Assembly: GCA_029204225.1 (NCBI GenBank)
Contig: CM055102.1
Coordinates: 71,501-135,500 of the forward strand
Source of the DNA: Diphasiastrum complanatum
Taxonomy: Eukaryota > Streptophyta > Lycopodiopsida > Lycopodiales > Lycopodiaceae
Length of the DNA: 64,000 nt
Direction of reading: 5' to 3'
The translations under genes were made by a program, and so were the position numbers. The notes beneath the pieces are model-generated. The model searched no databases. It worked only from the letters and a program-made list of their open reading frames with translations, and had not been told where the DNA came from. Below, piece by piece: positions 36,419 through 48,018 of this stretch; positions within the stretch are counted from its first letter, which is position 1, and the number at the start of each line of letters is the position of its first letter.

Positions 36419-36770
36419 TCAAATATAAGATCGACGTTTCAAATACCAAGATTTACGCGAGAGCGATGGACGACTGCTTAAGTTATTACAAACTCGCATT
36501 TTTTGAGATCTAAACATTTTGATATAGACTTTTTCTAATCTATCTACAATTGAAGAGTCAGTAACAATTTCTAATATCTGAGCTTCATAATGATCAAAAA
36601 ATTCGCCGCGAGCCTTGTCGTAGGTCATTCCTTTCGATGGTCTACGAGCATGTTGTCGCATCAAAATCTGTTGTTTGATCGACATAAATTGATTTGCCTA
36701 TTCGAGAGACTATTTTGTAGATTGTGAAGAACTCCCTCGTAGGCGTTTCGGTGGTGGTGGTGGCATGAGA
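36419..36770 (-). pseudogene. Unrecognised coding remnant
   Basis: The minus-strand frame at 36685-36419, plus upstream sequence with two stops, encodes MPPPPPKRLRGSSSQS, then MSIKQQILMRQHARRPSKG and YEAQILEIVTDSSIVDRLEK. The proline-basic start looks like a nuclear-protein N-terminus. I do not recognise it. It lies near the PIF1-like helicase fragment on the other strand. Confidence 0.25.
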
Positions 36771-36989
36771 TCCTACGAAGAATATTCAGAATTAATAGGG
36801 TTTTTTTAAATGATAGATTAGAAATGAAAGTGAACTCTTGAATGTCTCAAATGTAGATCATTCATATTTTACAGAATATATTATAAGGAATTTAATTAAT
36901 AATGACAATGACTTCAAAAAAGAAATTGAAAAATATACAAATAAACAACTATTACACACAAAATATACACAACACATAATTAACTTGGT

Positions 36990-37480
36990 TATACAAAAAA
37001 AAAAAAATTGAAAGCGGAATGGACGACGTTTGGCCATTTAGGAGATAATAATAAATCATATGATGAACCAACCTACAGATCAATGTCAAACCTATCCAAG
37101 AAAACAAAACAATTACTAAATCTTACACATGAATTCGATAATATCGAAAATTGTCTCTTAAATAATAATGAACAATCTGTATATAATATTCTCATAAAGA
37201 ATGAAACTGGTATATACATATTGTCTGGAATGCCTGGTAGTGAAAAAACTTGCTTGATAAAATATGTAACATACATGTATGAAAAGAAGAACTTGTTAGT
37301 TTTACTCGCTGCAACAACAAGTGCGGCAGCTTGTAGACTTAGCAAAAAGACGTTCACAATACATAATTTAATTGCTATACCAATAAATACATCATATATC
37401 ACGAATTTACCACCAACCAATGTTTGATACAAATTAATAAAGAAAGCAAATGTTATTATAATTGATGAAATATCTAAACT
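36990..37480 (+). pseudogene. PIF1-like helicase fragment (Helitron or host derived)
   Basis: The frame at 37008-37427 reads LNNNEQSVYNILI, then ILSGMPGSEKTCLIKYVTY (a Walker A motif in which the invariant Gly before Lys is Glu) and LLVLLAATTSAAACRLSKKT. After a stop, NVIIIDEIS gives Walker B (about 37450-37475). The order and spacing are those of the N-terminal part of PIF1-family helicases. The rest is cut off by the truncated LTR starting at 37476. No Helitron ends were found. Confidence 0.65.
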
Positions 37481-37994
37481 TGACTTTGGGCCTTATAATT
37501 AAAATAATATTAGAAGGCCAAGGTTAAGTCTAACATCTGTTGTAAATATTCTAAGAAACATTTTTGAGCTTAGCATGTTAATTCATTCATATTTTCTAAC
37601 CAGTAGGTTGTTAGGTTTTTGGGATTAGTCAAAAGTCAAATGGTGGTAGGTGGGGTGTGTTTCTTCCTACACCATAGATTCGTTTGTGTTTTTTGTAGAT
37701 GGTGTGGATTACAATCCCATCTTTTGCAAGTAGTCAAATAGGAAGCAAGGGGCAAGGGCCACCCCAAAGATAAAAAGTCACCATTTGTAACCTATTTCTA
37801 CTTAATAGAGAGGAGGAGACTCTACTATTTTGAGAGCTCAAGCATCCTCATTTGCTAATCGATCTTGTTTATGCTCTTGTTATTATTTGCTTGTTGTTTC
37901 TAGTTTTTATGTTTTTGCTTTGTGCTAGTTAAGGTTTCTCCACAAGCATGACATTGAGCATTTGAGCTAACCTCCATCTCTATCCTCTTCTCCA

Positions 37995-38057
<63 letters not shown>

Positions 38058-38225
38058 CAAGATGAATGCATGTGGTTAGAGTTAAGAGAAGTATAGTTAA
38101 GCGGATTTGAGTTAGTGGAAGTAGTGTTAAAGTGGAGTGGAGTTAGGGGAAAGAGTAGAGTGCATCTAAAACTAGCAACTTGACATAGCTAGGTACTTAT
38201 CTAGTGTTCTATTCCTCTTTGATAG
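37476..38225 (+). mobile_element. LTR family A, copy 2, 5' truncated
   Basis: Homology to the reverse complement of 57172-57840 starts abruptly at CTTGACTTTGGGCC. It includes GTCAAATGGTGGTAGGTGGG, CTTCCTACACCATAGATT, GGGCCACCCCAAAGATAAAA and a CT microsatellite (37998-38055). The LTR ends before GGCGGAAGGGCTGCTCACC, the same leader that follows the LTR at 57172 on the other strand. The first 150-200 bp are missing, and the junction is with the PIF1-like fragment. Confidence 0.7.
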
Positions 38226-38428
38226 GCGGAAGGGCTGCTCACCGACTGATCTACACACCCTACAATGAGACCATGCAATCCCCATGCAGGTCAACTATAA
38301 ATAGATCATAGCTCTTCATGTATACCTCCTGCCTATATCAGTCACACGTACATGCACTACCTCATATGTCTCAATTAGAGTGTCTGGGTCCTCTCAAGAT
38401 CATTAGTCACCAACAAGCTACTAAAAAA

Positions 38429-39223
38429 TGAAAAGTCATCTATCTTGACTTTAGGCTTTAGAAAAAGTTTTTTCTATGTGTATGTAATGTTTCATATTGT
38501 AAATGCCAAATTTGGCCTAGAAGAAACTCGAGCTACATGGTTTCTTGAGTCTAGTTGGTCATATACGACATGCATATAGAATGTAGACATAAAAATGCCA
38601 ATTATGGGCTTGTAGAAACTCGTGGCACATCACATGCAATGGTTGTAAGTGTTCCATAGTGACATGCAAGGCATGCACAAAGTGAATTGGACACATGCAT
38701 GGTGATTTGTACAATTCTAGTTTAGAATTTGACACTTGGTAAAAGTAGGTAGAAATGCATGCTTTTTAAGTCACAAATGTCACTAGTTTTCTAGTTTTCA
38801 CTTTTAGATGTGGAAGAAAGTAGGAAGGAGATGGTTCTACCTCTAGCTACTCCAATCTCCATAAATATCTGTAAGCTCTCTCATAATTTTTTATGAAGAG
38901 CCAAGCTTTGAAGCTATTCCATGTCAATTTGGATCTCTACTATTGTTTGCTTGAATTTTGCTCTCTTTCTCTCTCTAACTCGAGTAGAGGATTATGCTAA
39001 TGCATTAAATTATTATACTTCTTCTCTTTTGATTTTGAATGCAATTATTCTTTGATTATTAGCATGCTAGATTGTGCTTTGGTCATAGATCCTAGAACTA
39101 GATCTTGATATTCAATCTAGATTCAATTTATGTGCTAAACACAAAGCTTAACAAGATCATTCAGACTTGAGAATCATTCTCCACACATGTGAGCTTGCTG
39201 GAATTTTATCATGGTATCAGAGC
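38429..39223 (+). mobile_element. Copia LTR family B, plus copy, with PBS
   Basis: It runs from TGAAAAGTCATCTATCTTGA at 38429 to TTTTATCA at 39211, followed by the canonical primer-binding site TGGTATCAGAGC (39212-39223). An inverted copy lies at 40792-41568. Homology continues about 150 bp past the PBS in both copies (CACTTTTCTTTA, GAAAAGTGTTTGGATCAAA). Confidence 0.8.
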
Positions 39224-39359
39224 CAAATTAAGCTTTGCATGTTATTATCACTGTTTGTGTAAGAATTTGTTAGCCCAATTCAAGCAAAATAGTTGTTTAT
39301 CACTTTTCTTTACCTTTTCTTGAAAAGTGTTTGGATCAAAGAGGATCGAATCAAGATTT

Positions 39360-39725
39360 TCAGATCAGAATTGACATCATCTTTCTTAAAGGGTGTTGAA
39401 GAAAAGCTTGACACCATGAGTGATCCTTCTCCATCACTTGCATAAGGTCTTCTTCTTTCTCATTAGAGAGATTTGCTTGTTTAAGTTGATTTTTCTTTTT
39501 GAAGCAATTAGAGGCATAGTGCCCCTTCTTGCCACAAAATAAACACTTGACTTTCTTCTTCTTGGTCTTTGAAGTAGAAGGATAAGTTGAGTCCTCCTCT
39601 TCACCATCTTTGTCTTTGTCTTTGTCTTTGTCTTTGTTGAAAACTTGAGAAAACTGGTTCTTGCTCCTCCCTTTATGCTTGTCCTTGACAAAGAGTGCTT
39701 TGTCACTTCGCTCGAGTTTGTTCAT
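39360..39725 (-). pseudogene. Copia gag fragment with zinc knuckle
   Basis: The minus-strand frame of 121 residues has a Lys/Asp run (KDKDKDKDKDGEEEDS), then the knuckle CLFCGKKGHYASNC and FKKKNQLKQ, the C-terminal part of a copia Gag. Its orientation matches the minus LTR at 40792-41568 and its PBS (40780-40791). So these are parts of one minus-strand element whose far side is replaced by the inverted LTR. Confidence 0.7.
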
Positions 39726-40779
39726 CTTAGAAGTTTGTAACTTTGCCTAGCTTCTTCAGAGATGAGAATTCCTTGAAGAGTTTCCAAATTGGGCAAATCC
39801 TCCTTTATGGCAAGGATTGAACAAGATTATCATAGTCTTCTTTTAAGCCATTTAGAATGACTTGTACTAGCTCATCCGTTTTGGTACCACACCTAGACAT
39901 TTAAAATATTTTCTAAATCTGATACAACTAACCGAGTCAGAAGCGTTACTTCTGAGTAAGTTGTGAAAAATCAACAATATAATCTTACTTATAGATATTG
40001 TACTTTTGGGACTTATCTTTTCTCGTTCAAAAAAGATGGAATGCTATCTCGAAAGACTCAGGAGAGTTGGAAAGTTGTGGGTTGCCAAAAGTCAGAGCTT
40101 CATGTACTAAAAATTCTTGTGAATCTTAAGTTATTCTAGATTAGAACTTAAGAGAGAAATCTAGACGTATTCTAGATTGGGACCATAACTTTGGAATGAC
40201 AATTTGTGCCATATCTAAAGTGAGGGTATTCTTGTGATTACAATTTGGAGGCTATTGTTCATTTTGTAATTTTGAGTTTTAAGAGATCTTGGAGCTTCTC
40301 TTTGAGATCTTTCTTGATGAAGAAAGTGGTTCATGTGCCTAAAATCACATGAGAGCTATGATCATGGTCTAGAATCAGGCCCTTGTATTGTGAATGATCA
40401 ATAATCATGAATAAAGATATCTTACTTTGCCTAATTTGGTGAAGTTTTGCTACTTTTAGCTATCTTCTTGATTTCTTGCATTTCCATTGTAATTTGATGT
40501 TTCATGAATGGATTAGATGTTTGAATGCTAAGGTTGGCACATGACATTTGGATCAACTAGCAAGGGAATCGAAGGGACTGAAAATCTCTGATTTTTACAT
40601 GTGCGGAATTCCAGAATTCCGTACTATCACTTTTCAGACCTGAAAATTCAGTTTCAGTCCAATTTGATCCAAACACTTTTCAGAGAAAGATAAAGAAAAG
40701 TGAATGACTACTTTTTTTGTTCGAATTAGCTCTCAAATTCTTGTACAATCAGAGATGTTAGCATGCAAAGCTCAATTTG

Positions 40780-41568
40780 GCTCTGATACCATGACAAAAT
40801 TTCCATCATTCTCACACGTGTGGGAATGATCCACAAGTATGATAGATCTTATTAAGCTTTATGATTAGCACAATAACTTGATTCTAGATTGAATAGCAAG
40901 ATCTAGTACAGAATTTATGGCTTAACCACAATCTATCATGCTAAGAATCAGATAATGGTAGCTTTGAATTACAAATGAGCAAAAGTACAAGAATTTAGTG
41001 TAAAAGCATTAGCCTCAACACGAGTTAGAGAGAGAAAGAGAGAGAGATATTCAAGCAAAAATGGTGCAGATCCAAAATGGCATGGAATAGCTACAAAGCT
41101 TTGGTTCTTCATAAAAAATTATGAGAATAGCTACACATATTTATGGAGTGTGAGGTAGCTCGAGGTAGAACCACATCCATCCACCTTTCAATCACATCTA
41201 AAGTGAAAACTAGAGTCTAAGTGACATTTGTCACATCTCATGTATGTATCTCTACCTACTTTTACCAAGTGTCCTACTTCTAACTAGAATTGTACAAATC
41301 ATGTCCATTTCACTTTGTGAATGCCTTGCATGTCACTATGGATCACTTACAATAAAAGCATGTGATATGCCACGAGTTTCTACAAGCATATTAATGCTAT
41401 TTCTAAGTCTACAATCTATATGCAAATTGTATTCAACCAACTAGATATGACAAATCAATATAGCTCGAGTTCTATCTAGGCCAAATTTGGCATTTACAAT
41501 TATAAAACAACATACTTGCATAGTACAAAGTTTGTAGCAAGCCTAAAGTCAAGATAGATTATTTTTCA
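40780..41568 (-). mobile_element. Copia LTR family B, minus copy, with PBS
   Basis: GCTCTGATACCA at 40780-40791 is the complement of the copia primer-binding site. The LTR extends from 40792 (TGACAAAATTTCC) to 41568 (reverse TGAAAAATAATC). It is the inverted homologue of 38429-39211, with ordered shared blocks such as GCCAAATTTGGCCTAGA, GACATGCAAGGCAT and CCATAAATAT. Confidence 0.8.
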
Positions 41569-41928
41569 ATTTCAACACAGATTATCTCAATTTCACATGA
41601 AGGCATGGAACACATAGCTAGAATCAATCTTTTTGCAAAAAAAAATTGTTTATGTAGAGGAAGACTTCCTCTAAGCATCCCACAAATCTTTTTTCAGAAC
41701 TTTTAAAAACCCAAATCCTACTTTAAAACTTCTCTAACATGATAAAAAATCAACCCCTAAACAATTCTATAAGCATCACTACTCTCTTCCAAAGAGACTA
41801 GATTCATTGGGTACTTCAACTATAGGCTTCCTACAACTAGAAAAGCCAATAATCTTTCCCAAAAAAAATTTAGTTGGTGATCTTAATAGAACTTGAAGAA
41901 GGTTAGAAAGGTTACCATCCTTTGTCTA

Positions 41929-42732
41929 GCTCTAATACCACTTTTACAAGTAGAGGTGAGGAAGTCCTCCAAATCCAATGTAGAGCCTCCAAATGTCCTC
42001 CAAGCAGTCTGCAAGCTCCAAGATGCTCCCCAACTCCAAGCTAGGATGCCTCCACCTGCAAGTAAGGATCTACAAGCCTCCAAGGATCTCTCCTCCACTT
42101 GTGTCCCTACTCTTAAACACAAAGATAGATAACAAGCTAGCCTCAAGTATTCACCACCCAACCATAGCTCCAAACAAGACCTATCTAGCACCCCCTTGCT
42201 AACCATAAACAAATCACGACCATACCACGACAGACTATAGCATACCCAAGATCCAAACCCTACTTATGTCCCATACCATAACCAAGATCCAAACCCTAAG
42301 CATACTATACACAAGAAAGTACTCTACACACTAGTAGCAACACTAGAGCATAAGCAAAGCAAGCAAGAGAGATCTCTCCCCCTCCCAATGGGCGCCCTAC
42401 TACACTCATATAGATGGTCCATGGACCCCTCCAGTGCACTATGGAGTTCCATGCCCATCCAATGAGAGAGAGAAGCCTAGGGGAGTTTAAGAACCTCCAA
42501 GAACATCCATAGGCTTTTGGAAAGTCAAGAGACTCCTTCCATAACCTATGACTCTTTGAATGCCTTTCTTGTGGGAGTTGGGAACTCATTGGACCCATTG
42601 GAAGTGTGCCCTCCTACTAGGTCCCAATGCCCAAGTTGTGCATGTATAATTTGGTCCTAGACCATTAAAGTGATATGGGTCAAGGTTGAGGCCCAAGGTT
42701 TAGAAAAATAGTCAACCAATGACTTTCTAACA
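41929..42732 (-). mobile_element. Probable LTR, minus orientation
   Basis: GCTCTAATACCA at 41929-41940 resembles a mutated complement of the copia PBS. The segment to its right ends at 42732 with GACTTTCTAACA, so the LTR would start TGTTAGAAAGTC on the minus strand. The PBS-side terminus is not canonical CA. The body is rich in CTCCAAG motifs. No partner LTR was found. Confidence 0.4.
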
Positions 42733-42915
42733 CCTCTCTAGGTTCCATACCTCCATGCAAGGCATAGACACCTACATGCCCTTAACCAAGGATGGACTTT
42801 ATATTATCTGAATCTGGTTGACATGCATGCCCAGCTAACTTGATCTACCAAATATTCAGGCATCCATGATAGACTTTTCTCTATCAAGAAGCTCAAGGAA
42901 CAACGAAACCAAGCC

Positions 42916-43122
42916 ATGATCGATACTAAGAAGATTCAGATAAGGCATAAGAAAAACTTCAACGAGTCTGTAAAGCTTGTTGTTCTTAAAGAAGGAGTTC
43001 TGATGTATTGTATGACAACTAATATATCAAATTTCCAAGAAAAGTTACATACACAATGGATGGGTCCGTTCAAAGTTGTTGAAATCTTTGTCATTGGATC
43101 TATTCAATTAGCTTATCTATAA
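42916..43122 (+). pseudogene. Gypsy integrase C-terminal fragment
   Basis: Contains EKLHTQWMGPFKVVEIF and IGSIQLAYL, the integrase C-terminus. It is related to the piece at 9129-9332 (GKLHTRWMGPYKVRRIF). A stop follows. The next 540 bp probably are the element's 3' untranslated region. They end at the purine tract GAGAG plus 12 G (43657-43673) just before TATGTAATAACC, where an LTR may begin. Confidence 0.6.
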
Positions 43123-43899
43123 GAAAATTTGTAGCCAACCAGAGTGAAATGGTTCCAGACTTGAGGGCTATTTAATTTTTTTATTTTATTTCTTTATTTT
43201 TTTTCCCTCTACATGTCGTGTATATATCGAATGTTCATTTGACCTTGACTATATTTGACACCTCGATACTGTCAAAAAATATTTTGACATCGAATGATCG
43301 AAGTTTATCTGAAACGTTTTAATTCATTATTTTTTTATATTAATCTCGACGGTTAGAGCTTGACGCCTTGCTATCTGCTTGATTGTAGAATGCACCAGAC
43401 TAAAGGCACTAAAATTGTACATTGTGCATGTATAAAGATTATTTTGAAAAAATATCTTTGTGTTGCGTTGTTGTATAAAGATCCTTAATGGAATGTCTAA
43501 TGTGAACTCGTGAAGAAATACCCTATGTGCTTTTGAATGTATATCTGGTGTGAATGATTGACATGTTTAAAGAAATATCTTTTCATTTCAAGTTGTTCGA
43601 ATACTCGAATGTTTTATGTTACTAAACCACATAAGTTCGTGAAGGCACTTCACCTTTGAGAGGGGGGGGGGGGTATGTAATAACCTATTAGATGTCATTT
43701 TTCACAAATAAAACATAATGCATTCAAACCTACTTATCGAAAACATATATCGAATGTAAAAGCCATATAATGAAGAAATATCTAAGGAAGCAAACATTCG
43801 CATATGAAGTATCAAAAGACAACTATTGACGTTATATTGACTATCGAACATATGGAATATTGGCAAAAAGTTCCATAGTAAAAGAGCGTAACTTACACT

Positions 43900-44950
43900 C
43901 TTGCAAAACATATCTAAATTTACCACTACTTCATCCGTGAAAAGGTCCATATTCAAGAAACCAAGCCACACTCCTTATACAAAACATATATAAATTCACC
44001 ACCACTTTATTGACAAAAAGGTCCTAGTACATAAATTAGTTTAAGTTACTCCAAAGAGTGTTGATCATGTGCATATATCTTCTCATTTAAGTCATTCCAA
44101 AAGTGTAATTGATTATGCATAAATGTCTTCACAAAGAGTATGTCTGATAAACATTGCAAATGTGTAAATTTTATAGGAATGCAATGACTAGCCAAAGAGG
44201 CACTATCGAACTTAATTAGAAAGTGCTTGTGTCTCACTTGTAAGGAGTGAACATGAGAGTAATTTGTGCATATTGAAAGATATCTTTTTCTTTTCTTACA
44301 AGTAGATGTAATGTGCTCTGTTTGTACCTTCTCACAACTAGTGTGATACAATTTTAGAGCCATTTTATTGAGTGCAAAGGTCACTAGAAAAACCATCACA
44401 TCCCAACACATCACAAGCCTAAGATCCACTCCTACACTTTCATAAGCATAAGGAAAACATATTGAAATTCACCACCATGATATTGGGAAAAAGGTCGAGA
44501 CTCTTATAAAACATATCTAAATTCACCACCACTTTATTTGATAAAAGGTATAGATTCATGAAACTAAGCCACACTCCTTATACAATACATAGCTAAATTC
44601 ACACTACTTTATTGACAAAAAGGTCCTAGTAAATAACATTATTAGTTTAAGTTACTCCAAAAAGTGTTGATCATGTGCATGTATCTTCTAATTTATGCCG
44701 GAAGGGTATGTCTCATGATAAAACATTGCAGATGTGTAAATTTTATAGGAATGAATGAAGGGGAATCGAGTAGCTGAAGAGGTCGTTAGGAAGGGTGCCA
44801 GCTTCTCCCTATCTACGTAGCACTTGTCTCTCACTTGTAAGGGAGTACTGAACGTGAGTGAGAGTAACTTGTGCATATTGAAAGATATCTTTTTGTTTTC
44901 CTACAGGTAGATGCAACGCTCTCTGTCTGTAACCTCTTAGAACCTGTGTG
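43900..44950. repeat. About 605-bp tandem segmental duplication
   Basis: Sequence at 43900-44345 is repeated at 44505-44950 in the same order. Shared blocks are AACATATCTAAATTCACCAC, ATTGACAAAAAGGTCCTAGT, AGTGTTGATCATGTGCAT, TGTGTAAATTTTATAGGAAT and TGTGCATATTGAAAGATATC. The copies differ by substitutions and insertions. No coding sequence was recognised in either. Confidence 0.8.
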
Positions 44951-45492
44951 CTATCTCTACAATTGGCACACTTGCCCCAATCAGATAGATACATTGATGA
45001 TTTATTTGCAGGATTTTGAGCTTCTTGGTTGTTGGGCGCTTGAAGCAAACCACTCTTTTGCTTTACTTTGAAGCGGTGCTGCAGATTCATTCAACGGAAG
45101 ACACACCTCTCACTGTCCAAAATATTCTCAGCATCATGAACGTGTTGGAGAGGCACGCTTGCTTGATCAGGATGTCTAATTTGTTTTGCTTGAGGCTAGA
45201 CTAGGGCTGACATCTTTATCTAATGCCAGAATTTGGAAGTGAACTCATGTTTGAAGTTAGCTGCCATCGATCAACTAATTTATGGAAGCTCTGGAAGAAA
45301 TCAACAAACAGATAGGAACACAGCCTGAAATTTACAACTGATGCAAGTGCCTGCAGTAACAAATTTGCTGCGGCTCTTGATTGTGGCATGCTATACGAAA
45401 AGTACCTAAATAGTAAATATCAAACAAACAAACAAAGCACTAGCAATCAGGAGCAACTTAGAGCTCAGCATTTAGGAAGTGCGATCGATTGA
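44951..45492. other. 3' flank of the GRAS gene, no gene seen
   Basis: Spacer and probable 3' UTR of the minus-strand GRAS gene. No motif or repeat stands out. Confidence 0.45.
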
Positions 45493-48018
45493 TCATGAGA
45501 ACAATGCAGGTTTCCATGCCGACATGCAGCGTGAGAATCTGCCTCTCCATCCCACCATCAACCAGCCCCCATCCTCAGCAAGGTTGTAGTCTTTATGATA
45601 CTGATGCATCAGCAATTTGGATTTGTTGCAGATGTTCCGATCTAGAGGAAGCATCTCAAACCCTGACTTCTGTGTTCTCCATTGCCAGTGCTTGTACTGC
45701 TCAGCTCTCTCAACCCTTTCCAGCCCTTCGCATGCCACCACGTTCAAAATCTCCCTGCCAAATATTTCCTGCTCAAGCAAGCGGCGATCCGGATGATCTC
45801 GTGTCACACATGAATCTATGGCATCGTAGACGTTGTCGAAATGGGCGAGCGCCTCCCGAAAGCGCGCCATGAAGCTGAAGGGAGCATTGTAGCCTGCATT
45901 CACCTCGGCTTCTACAAATACCTTAGGCTGCATGCTTCTGATCCTGGCAAGCAATTTATTTCTGGGGCTCTCTGCCATCACCGTCTCATCCAGGAGATTG
46001 CGTAGCCTAAACATGCAGTTAATAGCCAGAACCTCATCATGGCGGAGAAACAAAGAAGATGGCTGAATATCCTCCCATTTTGTCACGGCCAAGGAATGAT
46101 ACTCGAATGGCACACCGCAGGATTGAGCAAACTCTGATAATCTTCTGCCTGTGTCTTCTACCCTCTCTGAAGGCTTTATCCCTGGCTGTGGAAAGTCTAT
46201 GCCTGTGATGCGCAGGCGAGGAGGACCTCCAGGGCGATTGGCAAGCGTTTGAATCAGTGATGGCCACTGGAATCCGTAGAGGATTCCGTAGTCTACCACG
46301 TGCAAACGGCTCTCCCCGTCGCAGGCATTGGCGATCGTCTGGTTGGAGAAGAAGTGAGAGATTCTGATGAAGGGGCATTTCTCGATGCGGAGCTGATATG
46401 CTTTCAGCATCTCTGCAGCGGAGTAACGACGATTGTTGAGAGCTGTGTACAGACATCCACCTGTGCCTGAGATGCGAGCTACCAAAGCTTCCATGAAGTA
46501 GTAGGCTAGCCGCTGCTTGCCATAGCCAAAGGGAGTGGCTTCCTTCCTGATCTCTCTAACGATCTCATTCGCCTGTCTGATGTTGTTTCCTGCTATTGCT
46601 TGCGCGCATCTTGTCAAAAGACTGAGCACATCTGACGACCCTCCTACTCCTTCATGCTCTTCCTCACCATGAGGAGTTTCTTCTTCACCTATTGGCTCTC
46701 CAACAGACCACAGCTGGATCTCGTTGGAAGGGCTGGATTTTTTCGAGGATCGCACCCCAATGGTGTATTTCAATCTCACACTGTCTCCATCTCCATCGCT
46801 GCTCAGTCCTGGGCTTTGTTGCAAATATCTGCCTGAGGGAGCCCTCTGAAGCTTTCCGTTGTGTCGCGATCCTGACCTTTCTTGAAAGCTTTTACTTTCC
46901 TGCGATCTAGTTCTCCCAAGTGGGGAATATCTTCCTTCAGCCTCTTTCTGTTTGCCCTTACCTACGTGAGATGCTACACTCTTTTGAAGCAGCTTGAATA
47001 GGTCCTCCCTGCCATTTGCTCGATAGGGCTTCGCAAGATCAGGAAGGCCATAGCCATGTCCATCATTAAGCTCAGATATTGTGCTTGATGGTGATGAATG
47101 CTCTTGGCAGATGGAAGACGAGAAGCTACTAGCTGGAGAAGCTAATTTTATATTTTCTGGAGCATAGGCAGGAAGCTGACTGAGAGCATCAATAGGGCTA
47201 GGCCGTTTTGCTTGTGGTAGATAGCAGCTTTCGACAAATTCTGTCTGCAGCTTTTTGATCCCGCTATCTGACAACTTTTTCTCTTCAACCGAACATTTTC
47301 CTCGAAGCGGATATTCGTTAATTGGAAAAGACAAATCATTCTCTCTCCAAGCATAATCACGAGTATTCAAAGAATCGTTATCCATCAGGAAATACTTTCG
47401 CGCTGTTGTAGAACCAATGTCTCTTCGTGGATACTCACGAAAAGCAGAAGAATCGCTGTCTATCATATCTGCAATCTCCTTCGTCATTGGATCTCTCAGA
47501 ATTTCATCATACAAGCCTTCTGAAGATTCCTTGACTATGTCCAATGAAGCTACCGATGGACGGCAATCCTCAAGAGAAGGACTAGTGATCCCTTCAACAA
47601 GGAAAGAATGACTCGCAAGTTGAGGATCAGATGAAGCTGAGGAATCCCCAAGCAACCCAGCAAGCTCATCCGCCATAGCCCGATAAGCACTGCTATCTAC
47701 AAACATGCAGCGTCGATCTTCCATGTCCTCGTCCATCAGCATATCTGAAATATAACCCAACACAGGATCTACAGGGATATCGGAATCATCTTCCTGGTAG
47801 GCAGTCGAGTTCATCTTGTCTTCGCTTATTTTGTGATGAAACTCCACAGTTTCTTGCATGCGCGCAGAAGGAACAAGATTTGGGCTTAGCTGACCATATC
47901 TTTCATCCCCAAACAAGACTAACGGATAATGAGTGATTTCAGGTGGGGAAAGCCTCTGCTTCGACAGCTGAGAATGCATAAATGCTTGTTGCAACTGCAT
48001 CACTAATGATGAATCCAT
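45493..48018 (-). CDS. GRAS transcription factor, LISCL (SCL9/14-like) subfamily
   Basis: A single uninterrupted exon of 841 residues. The N-terminal half is acidic and disordered and holds DPVLGYISDMLMDEDMEDR (84-102), the hallmark of the LISCL group. The GRAS domain covers about 463-841. It has LHRI (LSLLTRCAQAIAGNNIRQAN, from 465), a VHIID-type motif LHVVDYG (572-578) with GFQWPSLIQ and GGPPRLRITGID (597-608), LHRII, the PFYRE region (MARFREAL), and a SAW end (W819 to W835). Members are nuclear regulators that often work through partner factors such as TGA proteins in stress and detoxification responses. The ATG at 48016-48018 fits the family start (MDSSLVMQLQ). The length is slightly above average. 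No lesion is seen, and only spacer and TE debris flank it. Confidence 0.95.
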   Translation of the reverse strand: MDSSLVMQLQQAFMHSQLSKQRLSPPEITHYPLVLFGDERYGQLSPNLVPSARMQETVEFHHKISEDKMNSTAYQEDDSDIPVDPVLGYISDMLMDEDMEDRRCMFVDSSAYRAMADELAGLLGDSSASSDPQLASHSFLVEGITSPSLEDCRPSVASLDIVKESSEGLYDEILRDPMTKEIADMIDSDSSAFREYPRRDIGSTTARKYFLMDNDSLNTRDYAWRENDLSFPINEYPLRGKCSVEEKKLSDSGIKKLQTEFVESCYLPQAKRPSPIDALSQLPAYAPENIKLASPASSFSSSICQEHSSPSSTISELNDGHGYGLPDLAKPYRANGREDLFKLLQKSVASHVGKGKQKEAEGRYSPLGRTRSQESKSFQERSGSRHNGKLQRAPSGRYLQQSPGLSSDGDGDSVRLKYTIGVRSSKKSSPSNEIQLWSVGEPIGEEETPHGEEEHEGVGGSSDVLSLLTRCAQAIAGNNIRQANEIVREIRKEATPFGYGKQRLAYYFMEALVARISGTGGCLYTALNNRRYSAAEMLKAYQLRIEKCPFIRISHFFSNQTIANACDGESRLHVVDYGILYGFQWPSLIQTLANRPGGPPRLRITGIDFPQPGIKPSERVEDTGRRLSEFAQSCGVPFEYHSLAVTKWEDIQPSSLFLRHDEVLAINCMFRLRNLLDETVMAESPRNKLLARIRSMQPKVFVEAEVNAGYNAPFSFMARFREALAHFDNVYDAIDSCVTRDHPDRRLLEQEIFGREILNVVACEGLERVERAEQYKHWQWRTQKSGFEMLPLDRNICNKSKLLMHQYHKDYNLAEDGGWLMVGWRGRFSRCMSAWKPALFS

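Noticed and set aside
43662-43673. Twelve-G run as a regulatory G-quadruplex
   Set aside because: It more likely is the polypurine tract of the gypsy remnant, as it sits just before a possible LTR start.
45489-46910. Plus-strand and alternative-frame ORFs across the GRAS gene
   Set aside because: They are shadows of the 841-codon GRAS frame and have no motifs of their own.
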